Shown here: in pieces, positions 51,591 through 59,946 of the stretch
Layout: the number at the start of each line of letters is the position of its first letter
Position numbering within the stretch: the stretch's first letter is position 1
Source: an uncultured Bacteroides sp.
GTDB taxonomy: Bacteria; Bacteroidota; Bacteroidia; Cytophagales; Cyclobacteriaceae
Direction of reading: 5' to 3'
DNA length: 64,000 bases
NCBI GenBank assembly: GCA_902168185.1
Contig: CABHOV010000089.1
Span: 1 to 64,000 of the forward strand
Made by a program: the position numbers and the translations under genes
Notes under the pieces: model-generated
What the model was told of the DNA's origin: nothing
Database searches by the model: none
Seen by the model: the letters and a program-made list of their open reading frames with translations, nothing else

Positions 51591-52451
51591 TTGAAGCAAC
51601 TTCATAACGCAATCGAAAATTGTTTTGTACTTCATGGCGATGAAACCAGGTTTATTTCCTTCCTAAAACAATTCTTGCTGTTTGGCTATCTACAAGCTAT
51701 ATCCTGCATTTTCCCGGTATTGATTTTTATTTCGCTGGCACTTTCGTCTGCATTGCATGTAGGGATTCCACGATATGATCTCTTGTTAATCGTCTGCATT
51801 ATCGCCCAGGTGATCATGTATAAAACCGGACTTGAAACGCGTGATGAAGTATATGTGATCACACTTTTCCATTTGTTGGGGCTGATCATGGAATTGCATA
51901 AAGTGAATCGCGGTTCATGGTCGTATCCGGATGAGGCATACACCAAAATAATGGGTGTGCCTTTATATGCCGGCTTTATGTATGCAAGTGTAGGGAGCTA
52001 CATCTGCCAGGCATGGCGAAACCTCAAGCTTGACACAGTGCATTGGCCGAAAGATATATTTGCTGTCGGTATAGGCGCAGCCATTTATCTGAATTTCTTT
52101 ACGAATGCGTTTATCATAGACTTACGGCTATATATCACTCTGGTGTTGGTCGTGATCTTTTGGAAAACAAAATTTTCATTCAAGCTTCATCAGAAGACGT
52201 ACTATATATCGGCTTTACTTTCGTTTTTGATCATTGGCTTTTTTATATGGCTTGCAGAAAACATTGCCACTTTTTTCGGTGCGTGGAAATACGCTTATCA
52301 GCACAGAGGCTGGCAAATGGTAACGTGGCATAAAATTACTTCGTGGAGTTTATTAGTGATTGTAAGTATTATTATTGTAGGACAATTAAAGCGACTGAAA
52401 GAAAGTCGATCCACGATAAGTTCTTCTTCCCCAGAGGTCCCTCAAATGTAG
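51591..52451 (+). CDS. DUF817 family membrane protein
   Basis: 286 residues with about eight membrane helices. NRGSWSYPDEAYTKIMGVPL and YAGFMYASVGSYICQAWR are the diagnostic DUF817 blocks, and AWKYAYQHRGWQMV is another. The function of the family is unknown. The frame starts at TTG with no usable ATG nearby. It is divergent from mocR with the proposed operator upstream, so it is probably activated by that regulator. Confidence 0.85.
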   Translation: MKQLHNAIENCFVLHGDETRFISFLKQFLLFGYLQAISCIFPVLIFISLALSSALHVGIPRYDLLLIVCIIAQVIMYKTGLETRDEVYVITLFHLLGLIMELHKVNRGSWSYPDEAYTKIMGVPLYAGFMYASVGSYICQAWRNLKLDTVHWPKDIFAVGIGAAIYLNFFTNAFIIDLRLYITLVLVVIFWKTKFSFKLHQKTYYISALLSFLIIGFFIWLAENIATFFGAWKYAYQHRGWQMVTWHKITSWSLLVIVSIIIVGQLKRLKESRSTISSSSPEVPQM

Positions 52452-52635
52452 TATCTGTCCAAAACAGCATGAGGCAGTAAACGAGTTTATACTTTACATG
52501 TTGTTTAATTGCGGAGGCCGACCAACCAACGGATTGAGACGATGAGCAGCCAAAAGGGTGAATCTCAACTTCTGTAAGATGTGTTAACTTGCATTATCGA
52601 AATCGACTCATGGCGATTTCTGTTTATGTATAGTT

Positions 52636-53454
52636 ATGAGATACCCTACCGCTCGAAACCTTTTCTTTATAACGTTCCTTATTCTCTTCATAACTATATC
52701 GGGTTGTGATGACACTAAAACATTTAGCGTACGAACAGAAACCATAAAGGTAGAATCGCTCGACCAGATTGTGCTGGTAGCGGATGCTCTGGTGAAACCA
52801 TTACTCTATACGCATGTTTCAGGGCTTGAAAAACTCCCCGTTCGCAAAGCAAAAGCAAAATTTATATCAGCAGTGTTGCCATCCATTTTGGTAGCCAAGC
52901 ACGAAATCGAACAACGGAGACAAAAGATAGTAGCCTTACGGGGAAAAACACGGTGGTCTGAAAAGGACAGTGCCCTATATATAGACCTGTGCAACCGCTA
53001 TCGTGCTAAAGATATAGACGATCTGATCATACGTACAGGCACGTTGCCTACAAGTCTTGTGCTCGCTCAAGCAGCTGTTGAAAGTGGTTGGGGCAAGTCG
53101 CGATTTTTCCTTCAGGCGAATAATCTTTTTGGTGTTTGGTCTTTCAATACAAATGAGTCGCGCGTGGTAGCCAGACGTACACGAAAAAATAAAAGGATAT
53201 ATGTTCGCGCCTATCCTGATATGTCTAAATCCATTATAGATTATTTTGAGATTCTGGCACGTTCACGTACCTATAAAAGTTTACGCGAAGCACGTGCGCA
53301 GACAGAAGACCCACTTCAGTTGTTGCCACATTTGAAAAACTATTCCGAGCGAAGAACAGCCTATACCAATCAATTGAAAAAAATCATACTGCGTAACAAC
53401 CTCAAGCAGTTTGATGCATATACCATTGATCCACAGTATTTGGTTGAAGATTAA
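52636..53454 (+). CDS. Bax-like glucosaminidase lipoprotein
   Basis: 272 residues. The lipobox is ITISGC with Cys24. The C-terminal 140 residues form a glucosaminidase domain (GH73-like): SLVLAQAAVESGWGKSRFFL carries the catalytic Glu149, then ANNLFGVWSF and YPDMSKSIIDYFEIL, as in E. coli Bax. It would cleave N-acetylglucosaminyl bonds in peptidoglycan at the outer membrane's inner face. The next gene, a polysaccharide deacetylase, begins 3 bases after its stop, so the two form an operon. Confidence 0.88.
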   Translation: MRYPTARNLFFITFLILFITISGCDDTKTFSVRTETIKVESLDQIVLVADALVKPLLYTHVSGLEKLPVRKAKAKFISAVLPSILVAKHEIEQRRQKIVALRGKTRWSEKDSALYIDLCNRYRAKDIDDLIIRTGTLPTSLVLAQAAVESGWGKSRFFLQANNLFGVWSFNTNESRVVARRTRKNKRIYVRAYPDMSKSIIDYFEILARSRTYKSLREARAQTEDPLQLLPHLKNYSERRTAYTNQLKKIILRNNLKQFDAYTIDPQYLVED

Positions 53455-53457
53455 ATT

Positions 53458-54516
53458 ATGGCGCGTATATATATTCTATTTTTTCTTCTATCGGTTTTTT
53501 CGTGCACTGGCAAGTCGGTATCTATAGAAGATAGCGCTATACTGACTCAAGGTGATAAGGAAGTTGTTTGCTTTATATATCATCGCTTTGGTGATTCGCG
53601 ATATCCAACCACCAACACACCGGTAAAAGATTTTGAAGCACATCTGGCATATCTCGCTAGTAATAATTTTCAGGTACTAACTTTTTCCGAAGCTATAGAT
53701 TATTTACAGTCTGATAAGCCTGCACGAAAGACTGCCGTTATCACCGTTGATGATGCCTATAAAACTTTTTACGATCGCGGCCTTCCTTTACTCAAGAAAT
53801 ATAGCATGCCTGCTACATTATTTATCAACACCAAAACGGTTGGTGGTGGTGATTATATGAGTTGGGCGCAGTTAGAAGAAGCTGTAAAAAATAAAGTAGA
53901 GGTTGGAAATCATACGCACTCCCACGACTTCTTTTTGAATGAGGCTGTCGCTACACGATATAAAACTTTTAAAGACGAGATCGAATTGAGCCAATCAATC
54001 ATAGAAGAAAAACTTGGCAGCAAACCAATCGTATTCTCATATCCTTACGGGGAATTCGATAGCAAGATGAAAGACATTGTAAAAGAATCCGGATTTAAAG
54101 CGGCAACAGCACAGAATTCAGGAGTCATGTATGCAGGGATGGATCTTTTTCAATGTCCTCGCTTTCCCATGTCAGAGGCATATTCGGAGAAAAGTAAATT
54201 CGTAGAGAAAGCAAAGATGAAAGCACTACGCGTGGTGAACAGCAAGCCCGATAATTTCATTTTGCCTGCTGATAATCCACCAGTCCTGACGTTGACATTT
54301 GATGGGACGGATTTGCGGATTGATCAGCTCCAGTGTTTTGTACAAGGTGGCGAATGCTCGCTTAAAACTATAGATAAGCAAAAAGTTACCGTTACACTGC
54401 AAGCCACAAAGCGCATTGGCAAGAAACGAAGAACGTTGTATACTATAACTGTCCCCGATAAGCAAGGTATATGGCATTGGTATAGTCATGTATGGATAAA
54501 TGCAGCAGTAGAATGA
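53458..54516 (+). CDS. Polysaccharide deacetylase (NodB domain) lipoprotein
   Basis: 352 residues. The lipobox is LSVFSC with Cys16. The NodB homology domain has the catalytic Asp pair D98-D99 in AVITVDDAYKTF, the metal histidines in NHTHSHDFFL (152-156) and the FSYPYGEFD block. The last 90 residues (VLTLTFDGTDLRIDQLQ to HWYSHVWIN) form an extra beta domain, possibly for substrate binding. Likely acts on peptidoglycan or another amino-sugar polymer, together with the preceding glucosaminidase. Confidence 0.88.
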   Translation: MARIYILFFLLSVFSCTGKSVSIEDSAILTQGDKEVVCFIYHRFGDSRYPTTNTPVKDFEAHLAYLASNNFQVLTFSEAIDYLQSDKPARKTAVITVDDAYKTFYDRGLPLLKKYSMPATLFINTKTVGGGDYMSWAQLEEAVKNKVEVGNHTHSHDFFLNEAVATRYKTFKDEIELSQSIIEEKLGSKPIVFSYPYGEFDSKMKDIVKESGFKAATAQNSGVMYAGMDLFQCPRFPMSEAYSEKSKFVEKAKMKALRVVNSKPDNFILPADNPPVLTLTFDGTDLRIDQLQCFVQGGECSLKTIDKQKVTVTLQATKRIGKKRRTLYTITVPDKQGIWHWYSHVWINAAVE

Positions 54517-54863
54517 TCTATCGGTAAGTGTGCTTTGGAACGCATAATATTTCCCCCCCGGAACACAAACAGGGATAGTTGTATTGGACATCGCAACGCG
54601 TAGCATCGCAAGTGGTTTACTGTCAAAATATATTCGGATATATGCCTATCTTTCTGAACCTTTTTACGTTCAATTGAGTGTATTCGGGATAAGAACAATC
54701 CAGTGGAAAATAAAAGTAAAAAACTGGTTTCTTATTAACGCTATCCCGGATATACACATCCATATGTAACGATCACATCAGTTGTTGTTCAGTAAGTAGC
54801 CAAAGCAAAAGGCTCCAACATTCTTCTTTACATTTTTCAAGTATATATTTTCAAACAAACAAT
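54517..54863. other. Intergenic region without recognisable features
   Basis: About 350 bases between the deacetylase and the small membrane ORF. A run of eight Cs (54552-54559) stands out. Short frames exist but none has convincing composition. The promoter of the following unit should lie near its end. Confidence 0.4.
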
Positions 54864-54989
54864 ATGATAAGACTAACACTTGCAGTCGGGTTTCTGGCTG
54901 TGTTCGGTATAGTAGGCTACGCTGTAGTGCTGCTCCTGACAAACTATTTTTCTAACCATAATAAACCTAACAACAAACCAAACAATTAA
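54864..54989 (+). CDS. 41-residue single-pass membrane protein preceding the SPFH gene
   Basis: An ATG at 54864 opens MIRLTLAVGFLAVFGIVGYA followed by VVLLLTNYF and a polar Asn/Lys/Pro-rich tail. The stop is 2 bases before the ATG of the SPFH-domain gene, which is typical operon spacing. The helix is long and uninterrupted and the tail is hydrophilic, as expected of a real membrane peptide. It may be a small partner of the SPFH protein. I do not recognise a family. Confidence 0.6.
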   Translation: MIRLTLAVGFLAVFGIVGYAVVLLLTNYFSNHNKPNNKPNN

Positions 54990-54991
54990 AC

Positions 54992-56227
54992 ATGAACCCT
55001 TTAATCTCAAAAAAAACCATCGTCATTGGAGTAGTAGCAATCCTCGGTATGGTTTTGTTTCTGACCATTAATCCATTTTCGTGGAATGATGCCGGTAACA
55101 GAACTGTAGTGGAAAGAACAACCGGAGAACAGATCGTACAATTTGCACCCGGAATTTTCTATGCAGGATTTTTTGCCAAGGAAAAAGAATGGCCTAACCA
55201 GATCTCGGTTACATACCAGGACGAAAATCCTAAACTTGAAATCGAGGACAATGGAATTGAAGTCGGTCAGATTATGATCCGCTTTAGCGATGCCACTACT
55301 GCAAATGTGAAAGGTATAACACAGTTTATATTGCCTTCTGATGAAAAGGAGATGATATTGATTCATAACACGCACAGAACGCCACAGTCACTTGTGGTAA
55401 AAAGATTGGCTCCCTATACCAAAGAGTGTTTGCAATCATCTGCTCAGTTAATGAGTAGTGAGAAGCACTACGGTGGGGGTAGAGCACAAATGGCGCAGGA
55501 CTTTATGGATCAGTTAAAGGATGGTGTATATCTTTTGAAGACGGAAGAGAATGTAGTATTTGATTCACTGGAGAAAGAAAAGAAGAGAGTATACCAGACT
55601 GAAATTCAGTATGACAAAAAGACTGCAGCACCGAAACGTAAATTGTCTTCTATAAAAGAATACGGCATTACAGTAGCAGACGCTGCGATAACAGATGTTG
55701 ACTATGAAGATAAAGTCGATCAGAAGTTAACAAAGATCATTGATGCAGTAACAAAGTCATCTATATCTAAGCAGGAATTGATGACCGCGCAACAACAGAC
55801 TTTAACAGCGAAAGCTAAAGGTGAGCAAGCCCTGGTTGAAATAGAGTATCAACAGAAACAAGAGCAAACCAAACAGGTTGTTGAAGCGGAGACAAAAGTA
55901 AAAGTTGCCGAGCAAGACAAGATGCAGCAGAAGATCGCGTATGAGGGTGCTATATTAGAAGCCAAGAAAATTAAAGAGTTGGCAGATGCACAAGCATATG
56001 CTCGCGCTAAAATCATGCAGGCTGACGGTGCCTTGGAAATGAAGTTGAAAGCCCAGGTAGAAGTACAGAAAGTTTGGGCAGATGCATTTAGTAAATATAC
56101 TGGTGCTATCGTTCCACAATTTCAGACAGGAGGTTCGACCACTACCAACGGTGCACTAAACTTCATGGACATCATGACCGCTAAGACAGCGAAGGACTTC
56201 GCGCTGGACCTGAAGAACAAAAACTAA
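54992..56227 (+). CDS. SPFH/band-7 domain membrane protein
   Basis: 411 residues. An N-terminal membrane anchor (IVIGVVAILGMVLFLTINPF) is followed by an SPFH/prohibitin-like domain (about 35-240; GIFYAGFFAKEKEW, KEYGITVADAAITDVDY). A long coiled coil rich in Gln, Lys, Glu and Ala runs through about 255-370 (LTAKAKGEQALVEIEYQQKQ; EAKKIKELADAQAYARAKIM), and the end is TAKTAKDFALDLK. SPFH proteins form large ring assemblies that organise membrane microdomains or regulate proteases. No FtsH or NfeD-type gene is adjacent apart from the tiny upstream protein. Confidence 0.88.
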   Translation: MNPLISKKTIVIGVVAILGMVLFLTINPFSWNDAGNRTVVERTTGEQIVQFAPGIFYAGFFAKEKEWPNQISVTYQDENPKLEIEDNGIEVGQIMIRFSDATTANVKGITQFILPSDEKEMILIHNTHRTPQSLVVKRLAPYTKECLQSSAQLMSSEKHYGGGRAQMAQDFMDQLKDGVYLLKTEENVVFDSLEKEKKRVYQTEIQYDKKTAAPKRKLSSIKEYGITVADAAITDVDYEDKVDQKLTKIIDAVTKSSISKQELMTAQQQTLTAKAKGEQALVEIEYQQKQEQTKQVVEAETKVKVAEQDKMQQKIAYEGAILEAKKIKELADAQAYARAKIMQADGALEMKLKAQVEVQKVWADAFSKYTGAIVPQFQTGGSTTTNGALNFMDIMTAKTAKDFALDLKNKN

Positions 56228-56254
56228 TAATTAGTTAAGTATTACATTGATAAG

Positions 56255-56284
56255 AGAGCGGAATATACTTCCGCTCTTTTTTGT
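56255..56284 (+). terminator. Terminator after the SPFH gene
   Basis: AGAGCGGAA (56255-56263) pairs with TTCCGCTCT (56269-56277), followed by six Ts. The next 195 bases up to the MocR site show nothing recognisable. Confidence 0.9.
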
Positions 56285-56478
56285 TTTATGCTTCCGGAGA
56301 AGATATAGGTTAAAATTGTTCACGTTACTATTGCCCGTTACCACCCATTTGTCCAGACGTAGTGCAGTTAAACGTTTGCGCCCCAACACACATGCGTGGT
56401 ACAGTTATATATGAATGCATGGCATTTGTGAACTTGTCTGCGCCTTCCCCCACTGTATCATCTGAGACCTTGAATCAG

Positions 56479-56522
56479 TTTTAAACTGATATGGTCAAAA
56501 TAAACAAAACTGAAACTGTTTT
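56479..56522 (+). promoter_or_regulatory. Proposed MocR operator, copy B
   Basis: Contains ACTGATATGGTCAAAA and CTGAAACTGTTT as in copy A (51491-51534). On its left it extends into a perfect palindrome, ATCAGTTTTAAACTGAT (56474-56490). It lies 60 bases before the TTG start of the EamA gene, so the downstream run of genes may belong to the regulon of the MocR protein at 49951. Confidence 0.6.
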
Positions 56523-56581
56523 TTTTACGTAATAACTTCAAGATTTGAGTTCTGTTTCACACACTATAACAAAACACGCCC

Positions 56582-57499
56582 TTGAAAAGAGAATTACTAT
56601 TTGCGTACATCGCTTTGGTTGCGATTTGTATCATCTGGGGAACAACTTACCTCGTGATGCGAATGGCTGTTGTCGAGTTTCCTCCGTTCTTGTTTGTATC
56701 GGTCCGCCAGATTATTGCCGGATTGATCCTTGCAGGTTTCATGCTTACCATCGGTAAGATCAAATTACCAGGAAAGGCTTATATCATTCGCCAGGCGATT
56801 GCAGGATTCTTTATGATCACACTTGGTAACGGGTTGGTCGCGTGGGCAGAAGTACATATACCCAGCGGTGTTGCTGCAGTTATCTGCTCATTGATGCCAG
56901 TCACGGTTATTATGATCAACCTCTCTATTAATAGAGAAGAACGTCCCACCGTTCCGATTATGCTCGGTGTAGCAATCGGTATGATTGGTATCATTCTCAT
57001 CTTCAGCGAACACATCAGTGAATTTACAAGGATTGAATATATACTCGGTATCGCAATGACATTTGTTGCCGTATTGAGCTGGGCCAGCGCCAGTATATGG
57101 TTGAAGAAGCATAGCGAGAATTCAAATCCATTTCTAAACGCAGGACTTCAAATGTTCTTCGGTGGTATATGGATGATTCCCTTGTCTTTGATGTTCGATG
57201 ACTTGAGTGAAGCACATTGGACACCTGCTATTATATATCCATTAATATACCTGATCGTAATGGGATCCATCATCGCGTATGCATGTTACTCCTATGTACT
57301 GCGCAAATTACCTATGACAATCGTGTCCCTATATGCTTATGTGAACCCCTTAGTGGCCGTGGTATTGGGATGGTTTGTACTTGGTGAAAAGCTTAACCTG
57401 AAGATATGGATGGCCATTCTTCTCACGGTAGCCGGTATATATATTGTCAACCGAGGCTACCAGCTCCGGGATGCATGGAAGGCTCAATTCAGCAGGTAG
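56582..57499 (+). CDS. EamA/DMT-family transporter
   Basis: 305 residues with ten membrane helices in two EamA repeats. IIWGTTYLVMRMAVVEFPPF opens the first and GIAMTFVAVLSWASASIWLK the second. LYAYVNPLVAVVLGWFVLGE is the typical ninth-helix motif. Family members export amino acids, purines or other small metabolites. The start is TTG, because an in-frame TAA lies close upstream and the next ATG would remove helix 1. MocR regulators are often encoded near DMT permeases, and here a MocR-type site lies just upstream. First gene of a dense plus-strand run. Confidence 0.9.
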   Translation: MKRELLFAYIALVAICIIWGTTYLVMRMAVVEFPPFLFVSVRQIIAGLILAGFMLTIGKIKLPGKAYIIRQAIAGFFMITLGNGLVAWAEVHIPSGVAAVICSLMPVTVIMINLSINREERPTVPIMLGVAIGMIGIILIFSEHISEFTRIEYILGIAMTFVAVLSWASASIWLKKHSENSNPFLNAGLQMFFGGIWMIPLSLMFDDLSEAHWTPAIIYPLIYLIVMGSIIAYACYSYVLRKLPMTIVSLYAYVNPLVAVVLGWFVLGEKLNLKIWMAILLTVAGIYIVNRGYQLRDAWKAQFSR

Positions 57500-57501
57500 C
57501 A

Positions 57502-57876
57502 ATGCAATCCATTTTATTTCAAACTACTGACTGGAGTGCTGTTCCCGTTACACAGCATAGCGGAGAACAGGGTATAGCTTTGTGGCGAACGAAGCAGCTT
57601 GGAGGCTTGCGCATTAGGCTCGTAGAGTATTCTGCTAATTACCTTGCTGATCATTGGTGTAAGGCAGGTCACATTGTATATTGTATCGAAGGCGAAATGA
57701 TTTCAGAACTGGCTGATGGCAGAACCTATACGCTATCAAAAGGAATGACATACGAGGTTTCTGATAACGTAAGTATACATCGTTCGTACTCGAAAGACGG
57801 TGTGAAGCTGCTGATCATTGACGGAGATTTTTTAAAACATGAATATAATAGAGTAGACAATCCATGGAGAATGTAA
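57502..57876 (+). CDS. Small cupin-fold protein (DHCW-motif type)
   Basis: 124 residues from the ATG at 57502, two bases after the EamA stop. Cupin strands carry LADHWCKAGHIVYCIEGEMI, where the D-H-x-C-type motif would hold the metal or catalytic residues, and LSKGMTYEVSDNVSIHRSYS. Annotated relatives are called DHCW-motif cupin proteins with unknown activity. The longer frame from 57406 overlaps EamA and is rejected. Its end overlaps the next gene by 13 bases. Confidence 0.78.
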   Translation: MQSILFQTTDWSAVPVTQHSGEQGIALWRTKQLGGLRIRLVEYSANYLADHWCKAGHIVYCIEGEMISELADGRTYTLSKGMTYEVSDNVSIHRSYSKDGVKLLIIDGDFLKHEYNRVDNPWRM

Positions 57877-58328
57877 CTGCTAAAGTTGTAACGTACCGAC
57901 CGGAGCATCAGCCGTGGTTTGAGAAATTTAACCGCACGTGGATTGAACGATACTTTTGGATGGAGCCAATTGATTTTGAAGTGTTGCAGCATCCGGATAA
58001 GTATATCATTGAGAAAGGTGGTACTATACTAATGGTATATGCCGGTGATACAGTAGCAGGCACTGCAGCCTTAAAATATGTATCTCCTGGTATTTATGAG
58101 TTCACCAAAATGGCAGTGGATGAAAAATTTCAAGGATTGAAACTTGGGCGGTTGCTGGCAGAAACTTCTATCGCAGAAGCGAAAGCGCTGGGCGCCGTTA
58201 AAATTATACTATACTCACACACGAGTCTTACAGCAGCCATAGGGTTGTATCGGAAATTAGGATTTATAGAGGTACCTGTGGATGGACCCTATAAACGGAG
58301 TGATATAAAAATGGAATTGGCATTATGA
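57864..58328 (+). CDS. GNAT-family N-acetyltransferase (first of three)
   Basis: 154 residues. The acetyl-CoA pyrophosphate loop is FQGLKLGRLLAE (motif A, normally Q/R-x-x-G-x-G/A) after EFTKMAVDEK. SHTSLTAAIGLYRKLGF is motif B and YKRSDIKMEL closes the fold. This variant is common for MarR-linked or stand-alone small-molecule acetyltransferases. Substrate unknown. It overlaps both neighbours (13 and 4 bases), so it is translated within the operon. Confidence 0.88.
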   Translation: MENVTAKVVTYRPEHQPWFEKFNRTWIERYFWMEPIDFEVLQHPDKYIIEKGGTILMVYAGDTVAGTAALKYVSPGIYEFTKMAVDEKFQGLKLGRLLAETSIAEAKALGAVKIILYSHTSLTAAIGLYRKLGFIEVPVDGPYKRSDIKMELAL

Positions 58329-58843
58329 AATCGGATATCAGAATGAGAAAAGCAACCGTTGCTGACAAGACTACACTTTGTGCACTGGGGAAAAAGACGT
58401 TTCATGAAACGTTTGATCCCTATAACACGGCTGAGGATATGGAGTCGTATGTAAGCGTAGCATTTACTGACGAACAATTAGAAAGTGAGTTGAAAGAAAA
58501 AGATACCGTTTTCTTTCTGGCAGAGGATGGTGCTATACCAGCAGGCTATATCAAACTTCGAAAAGGGGAAAAGCAGGAAGCGTTGCCCGAGGAACAAATC
58601 GAGCTTCATCGTATTTACGTAGATAAGGAATATTTCGGACAAGGTGTAGGAGAGGCTTTACTTCAGGCAGGTCTTGAATATGCGAAGCAGGCTGGCTGTA
58701 AGGTAATATGGCTGGGCGTATGGGAAGAAAATGAGCGAGCAATAGCGTTTTATAGAAAGAAGGGATTTGAAAAATTCAGTTCACATGTATTCCTGCTCGG
58801 TACTGATCCACAAACGGATTGGTTAATGAAGAAAGATATATAG
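58325..58843 (+). CDS. GNAT-family N-acetyltransferase (second of three, spermidine acetyltransferase-like)
   Basis: 172 residues. Begins IRMRKATVADKTTLCALGKK and TFHETFDPYNTAEDMESYV. IELHRIYVDKEYFGQGVGEA holds motif A, and VIWLGVWEENERAIAFYRKKGFEKFSSHVF is motif B with the PaiA-like ending LGTDPQTDWLM. PaiA of Bacillus is a spermidine/spermine acetyltransferase, and a PaiB-family gene lies further down this same run (61096), so polyamines or other amines are plausible substrates. ATGA overlap with the preceding gene. Confidence 0.88.
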   Translation: MKSDIRMRKATVADKTTLCALGKKTFHETFDPYNTAEDMESYVSVAFTDEQLESELKEKDTVFFLAEDGAIPAGYIKLRKGEKQEALPEEQIELHRIYVDKEYFGQGVGEALLQAGLEYAKQAGCKVIWLGVWEENERAIAFYRKKGFEKFSSHVFLLGTDPQTDWLMKKDI

Positions 58844-58854
58844 TATATATAAGT

Positions 58855-59352
58855 ATGCGATTTAGAATTGCCACCATACAAGATCTGCCTACAATTGTTG
58901 CGATCTATAATACTACGGTAGCCGGCAGAATGGTAACCGCTGACACGGAGCCTGTTTCAGTTGAGAGCAGAGTAAAATGGTTTGATGCACATGCTACAGC
59001 CGACCGGCCGTTGTGGATGGTAGAGGATGAAGACTCCACTATAGTAGGCTGGGTAAGCATTCAGTCATTTTATGGACGACCAGCCTATCATGGTACAACG
59101 GAAATATCAATTTACCTCGATCCGGAATATCGCGGTAAAGGATTTGGGAAAAAGATTTTGCAGCAGGCTATAGATGAATGTCGGGCACTTGGAATTAAAA
59201 CACTGCTCGGTTTCATCTTTGCACACAATGAGCCTAGTCTGAAATTATTCAGGCACGCAGGGTTTACCGACTGGGCGTTGTTCCCGGATATAGCGGTGTT
59301 GGATGGTGTAGAACGGAGCCTTATAATTTTAGGAAAACGTATCGCGAAGTAA
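58855..59352 (+). CDS. GNAT-family N-acetyltransferase (third of three, phosphinothricin-acetyltransferase-like)
   Basis: 165 residues from the ATG at 58855. RIATIQDLPTIVAIYNTTV and FDAHATADRPLWMVEDED are the usual opening of PAT-type enzymes. YLDPEYRGKGFGKKILQQAI is motif A and FIFAHNEPSLKLFRHAGF motif B. Family members acetylate phosphinothricin, methionine sulfone or related amino-acid analogues. Gap of 11 bases from the preceding gene. A longer frame from 58819 overlaps the upstream gene and is not used. Confidence 0.88.
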   Translation: MRFRIATIQDLPTIVAIYNTTVAGRMVTADTEPVSVESRVKWFDAHATADRPLWMVEDEDSTIVGWVSIQSFYGRPAYHGTTEISIYLDPEYRGKGFGKKILQQAIDECRALGIKTLLGFIFAHNEPSLKLFRHAGFTDWALFPDIAVLDGVERSLIILGKRIAK

Positions 59353-59354
59353 TT

Positions 59355-59858
59355 ATGAAAAAGCTCGCATGGTTTGAACGGCAATTTACATTTGGGCTTC
59401 CTGCTGGGATGCTCCCGTTTTTCCTGGAGCGACTCAGTGGAACCGCTATTCGTATAGAAGCTAAAGTAAAAGATATACCCGAATCTATACTTTCGGAAAG
59501 GCGAAACGAAAAGTGGAGTATAAAACAGAATATAGGACACCTGGCGGAAGTTGATGAGATCGCCAATCATCGGATAGACCAGATGTTGCAGGGTGTGCCT
59601 GTGATGCTGCCTGCTGTATTCGAGCCCAAAGACTATAATCAGCAACCTGTACAGGAAGTACTTGAATACTTTCGTGAGAACAGGCTGAAGAACCTGGCGA
59701 AGTATAAAAGTATTCGTGAAGAGGATCTTGTCAAGTCATCGCTTCATCCGCGATTACAATTGCAGATGAACCCGGTTGACCTCGCATTCTTTGATGCGGA
59801 GCATGATGATCATCACCTGGTAATGATAGAAGAAATACTTTCTGCCAGTACCCGGTAA
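59355..59858 (+). CDS. DinB-family protein
   Basis: 167 residues forming a DinB-type four-helix bundle. WSIKQNIGHLAEVDEIANHR provides the first histidine and DAEHDDHHLVMIEEIL the later His pair. This is the DinB_2/YfiT-like group of metal-dependent thiol transferases (bacillithiol/mycothiol-type S-transferases in other phyla). It is two bases after the third GNAT, so it is in the same operon. Confidence 0.85.
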   Translation: MKKLAWFERQFTFGLPAGMLPFFLERLSGTAIRIEAKVKDIPESILSERRNEKWSIKQNIGHLAEVDEIANHRIDQMLQGVPVMLPAVFEPKDYNQQPVQEVLEYFRENRLKNLAKYKSIREEDLVKSSLHPRLQLQMNPVDLAFFDAEHDDHHLVMIEEILSASTR

Positions 59859-59946
59859 CCCGGATTCCCAGGCAGTATAGGTATATATAGCACGTGCTTA
59901 ACAGGAATTTTGATCTGTATTTCCAACGCCCTAATCCATACAATCA

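Noticed and set aside
54584-54769. 61-codon plus-strand frame after the deacetylase gene
   Set aside because: No signal, family or coupling, and the hydropathy and composition look random.
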